6,980 nt of DNA, taken from the NCBI GenBank assembly GCA_002254595.1, contig NJEH01000047.1:1-6980 (forward strand), written 5' to 3'. This document shows, piece by piece, positions 5,210-6,980 of the stretch (its first letter is position 1; each line of letters begins with the position of its first letter). Made by a program: the position numbers and the translations under genes. A model generated the notes under the pieces. It was not told the origin of the DNA. It made no database searches and saw only the letters and a list, made by a program, of their open reading frames with translations. This DNA comes from Thermofilum sp. ex4484_15 (lineage in GTDB: Archaea; Thermoproteota; Thermoprotei; Thermofilales; EX4484-15).

Positions 5210-6980
5210 GGAATTAATTAAGATAAGTATCTGGTGTCATAAATCGATCCTAAATCAATTCTTAGAGTTCTTATCCGGTAAATCTATAATGCACGTAACT
5301 AAACAAGAGGGAGGGATTAAGCCTTCCCATTACACTAAGTTACTTAACGATTGTTTAGAAGCTGAGGGAAAATTAAATCATATTATTGAACTACTAGGAC
5401 CTCCTATTAGGGGAAGGGAGCTAGATTTACCTCCTTCCTTGGAGGAGGCCGTACCTTCGGTATGTAGGAGGATCGAGGAAATATACGACGAAGTATACAA
5501 TGCCCTCGAGAATGTGAAGGCTAGTGGAGAGATGGAACGTAAGTTAGAATCTATACGAAAGGAATTACGTCTACTAAGGGAGGTAAGGGAGTTATTTAAT
5601 GAAGCAGGCCTAACGGCTCCTCTTTACGCTTTTAAAGCCATGGCCTTAGAGGTAGAACCTAGTAAAGGATCCATCGTATTAAATAAGCTACTTGAGGTTA
5701 GTAAGGGTAAGATAATAGCGATTAAGATAAAGGAAGAAAGGGGAACGGGAACTTATCTACTAGTATATCCTGAGTTCCTACATGAAACGGTAATTGAAGT
5801 AGTAAGGGGGAACAAAATAGGTTATAAGATCCTATCCCTGATCGGTTTGGAGGAGGCCATAATGAGGTTAGAGGAGGAAGAGGGTAAATTGGTTAGGAGG
5901 GCTTTTAGAGCTAAAGCAGAACTAACTAAACTGAAAGAGGAGTACGGACCGGAACTAATAGCCCTTAAGGAGGCCTTAGAATTACTTAAAGCTAGGGTGG
6001 AAATAATACTAGGAGGGTCTTATTTTTCTTCCTTCTACTCGATAAGCGGTTGGATACCTAGGGAAGAGCTAAACGAATTCTTAAAAAACGTAGAGAGGGA
6101 GTTTGGGGATTTAGTTGTAGTAGAATCCATAGAGACCTTAGAAAAGCCTCCTACCCTTATAGAACCTCCCAAGATATTATCCCCTATCCAGAAGTTAATT
6201 AACGCGTACGGCCTTCCTGATTACAACGAGATAAACCCGGCTATAATAGCTTGGTTAACCTTCCCTCTTTTCTTTGGAATAATGTTCGGTGATGTAGGGC
6301 AAGGGTTAGTACTCTTAGTTTTCTCCTTATTCTCAATGTTTTATATACGTAAAAAAGTTAAAAATGGAAATAGTATAGTTAACTTAATATCGAGTAACAG
6401 CGAGCTACTGCTCCTCTCGTCTATTTTCTCTATAATTTTCGGTTTCGTTTATGGCAATTTCTTCGGCCCAGAGAGGTTAGGAACGGGCCTAGTACATCCG
6501 TTAGAGTACCCATATGGAACTAATTACATGATGATATTTTCACTTACGGTAGGGGCCTTTCACATAGGTACAGGTCTCCTCTTAGCAGTACTTAACGATT
6601 ACCTGGCAGGTGATTACGGTAATTTAGCCCTTAGATCCTTACCTAGGTTGATCTTTTACTTCGTGTTCTCTTACCCTATAGTATATAAGTTCTTTAATCC
6701 GTCTTGGAAGTTGAACTTATTTTCAATATATTCCAATCCTTATGTGTTAATGGCGTTAACTTCTCCTTTAATAATTATAGTAATAGGGAGCAAGCTTTAC
6801 CCTAGAGCGGGGGAAGGGTTACTTGAGAGTTTCATCTGCGTATTTGAAACGGCCTTAGAATCGTTAAGTCACACCATATCTTACTTAAGGTTATGGGCTT
6901 TAAGTATGGCCCACGAGGCTTTAATGATGGCCTTCATAAGTATAGCTAGCCCTATGTACGTTACCAGCCCTCCTTTAGCC
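5190..6980 (+). CDS. atpI: A-type ATP synthase subunit I (membrane stator, V-type subunit a homologue), cut by window edge
   Basis: This is the integral-membrane stator whose soluble arm holds the peripheral stalks and whose membrane half provides the ion half-channels beside the rotor ring. The frame is open from GTG at 5190 to the right edge (597 codons); family members have roughly 620-700, so only the C-terminal end is missing. Soluble coiled-coil arms lie at about 92-145 and 215-280. The GWIP motif (287-290) with the following PREELNEF is typical. Membrane spans are at about 351-385 (with FGDVGQG, 366-372), 405-428, 445-472, 484-502, 518-537 and 549-585. The last holds SHTISYLRLWALSMAHEAL; R567 corresponds to the arginine essential for ion transport in yeast Vph1. 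AGGTG at 5179-5183 lies 6 nt before the GTG. An in-frame GTG at 5181 overlaps that site and is less likely. The start overlaps subunit E by 20 nt. Confidence 0.96.
   Translation, partial: MSFLRAKELIKISIWCHKSILNQFLEFLSGKSIMHVTKQEGGIKPSHYTKLLNDCLEAEGKLNHIIELLGPPIRGRELDLPPSLEEAVPSVCRRIEEIYDEVYNALENVKASGEMERKLESIRKELRLLREVRELFNEAGLTAPLYAFKAMALEVEPSKGSIVLNKLLEVSKGKIIAIKIKEERGTGTYLLVYPEFLHETVIEVVRGNKIGYKILSLIGLEEAIMRLEEEEGKLVRRAFRAKAELTKLKEEYGPELIALKEALELLKARVEIILGGSYFSSFYSISGWIPREELNEFLKNVEREFGDLVVVESIETLEKPPTLIEPPKILSPIQKLINAYGLPDYNEINPAIIAWLTFPLFFGIMFGDVGQGLVLLVFSLFSMFYIRKKVKNGNSIVNLISSNSELLLLSSIFSIIFGFVYGNFFGPERLGTGLVHPLEYPYGTNYMMIFSLTVGAFHIGTGLLLAVLNDYLAGDYGNLALRSLPRLIFYFVFSYPIVYKFFNPSWKLNLFSIYSNPYVLMALTSPLIIIVIGSKLYPRAGEGLLESFICVFETALESLSHTISYLRLWALSMAHEALMMAFISIASPMYVTSPPLA

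Noticed and set aside
1..6980. A previously undescribed multi-gene system
   Set aside because: Every substantial open frame is accounted for by RNA polymerase or A-type ATP synthase genes; only the 255-bp intergenic region remains unexplained.

Overview
The window carries two divergent archaeal housekeeping operons that face away from a 255-bp intergenic region (4003-4257). On the minus strand are genes for the archaeal, eukaryote-like RNA polymerase, in the order rpoH, rpoB, rpoA1 (the last cut by the left edge). On the plus strand is the start of an A-type (V/A-type) ATP synthase operon, in the order subunit H, subunit E, subunit I (the last cut by the right edge). All five genes look intact where visible, and no mobile element, CRISPR array, rRNA or tRNA is seen.

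Organism. RpoH exists only in archaea as a small stand-alone homologue of the Rpb5 C-terminus. The single unsplit B subunit of 1109 residues, TTTATA/TTTAAA-type TATA boxes, GGTGA-type ribosome binding sites and free use of TTG and GTG starts fit a thermophilic member of the Thermoproteota (Crenarchaeota/TACK group). Unsplit RpoB also occurs in some Euryarchaeota, so this placement is inference. The base composition is moderate, with heavy use of TTA/CTA, ATA, GTA and AGG codons and many CTAG tetranucleotides. I cannot name the genus.

Layout. 1-417 (minus): N-terminal 139 codons of RpoA1 (A'), with both N-terminal zinc-site cysteine pairs. 425-3754 (minus): full RpoB. 3763-4002 (minus): RpoH. 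The three genes are 7-8 nt apart, and each downstream Shine-Dalgarno abuts or contains the previous stop codon, so they are very probably co-transcribed and translationally coupled. 4003-4257: divergent promoters, an 11-bp perfect inverted repeat, three copies of a TTAAGG-type motif, and two tiny ORFs placed at the predicted transcription starts. 4258-4614 and 4577-5209 (plus): two coiled-coil peripheral-stalk subunits, H and E, overlapping by 38 nt. 5190-6980 (plus): membrane subunit I, overlapping E by 20 nt and truncated after the segment with the essential arginine.

How they work together. The minus-strand genes supply RNA polymerase core parts: catalytic B and A', plus the jaw subunit H. 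The plus-strand genes supply the stator of the ATP synthase: E and H pair as the peripheral stalk, which bolts the catalytic A3B3 head to the collar of subunit I, whose membrane half carries ions past the rotor ring. I see no previously undescribed multi-gene system here. The most interesting unexplained material is the small intergenic region.
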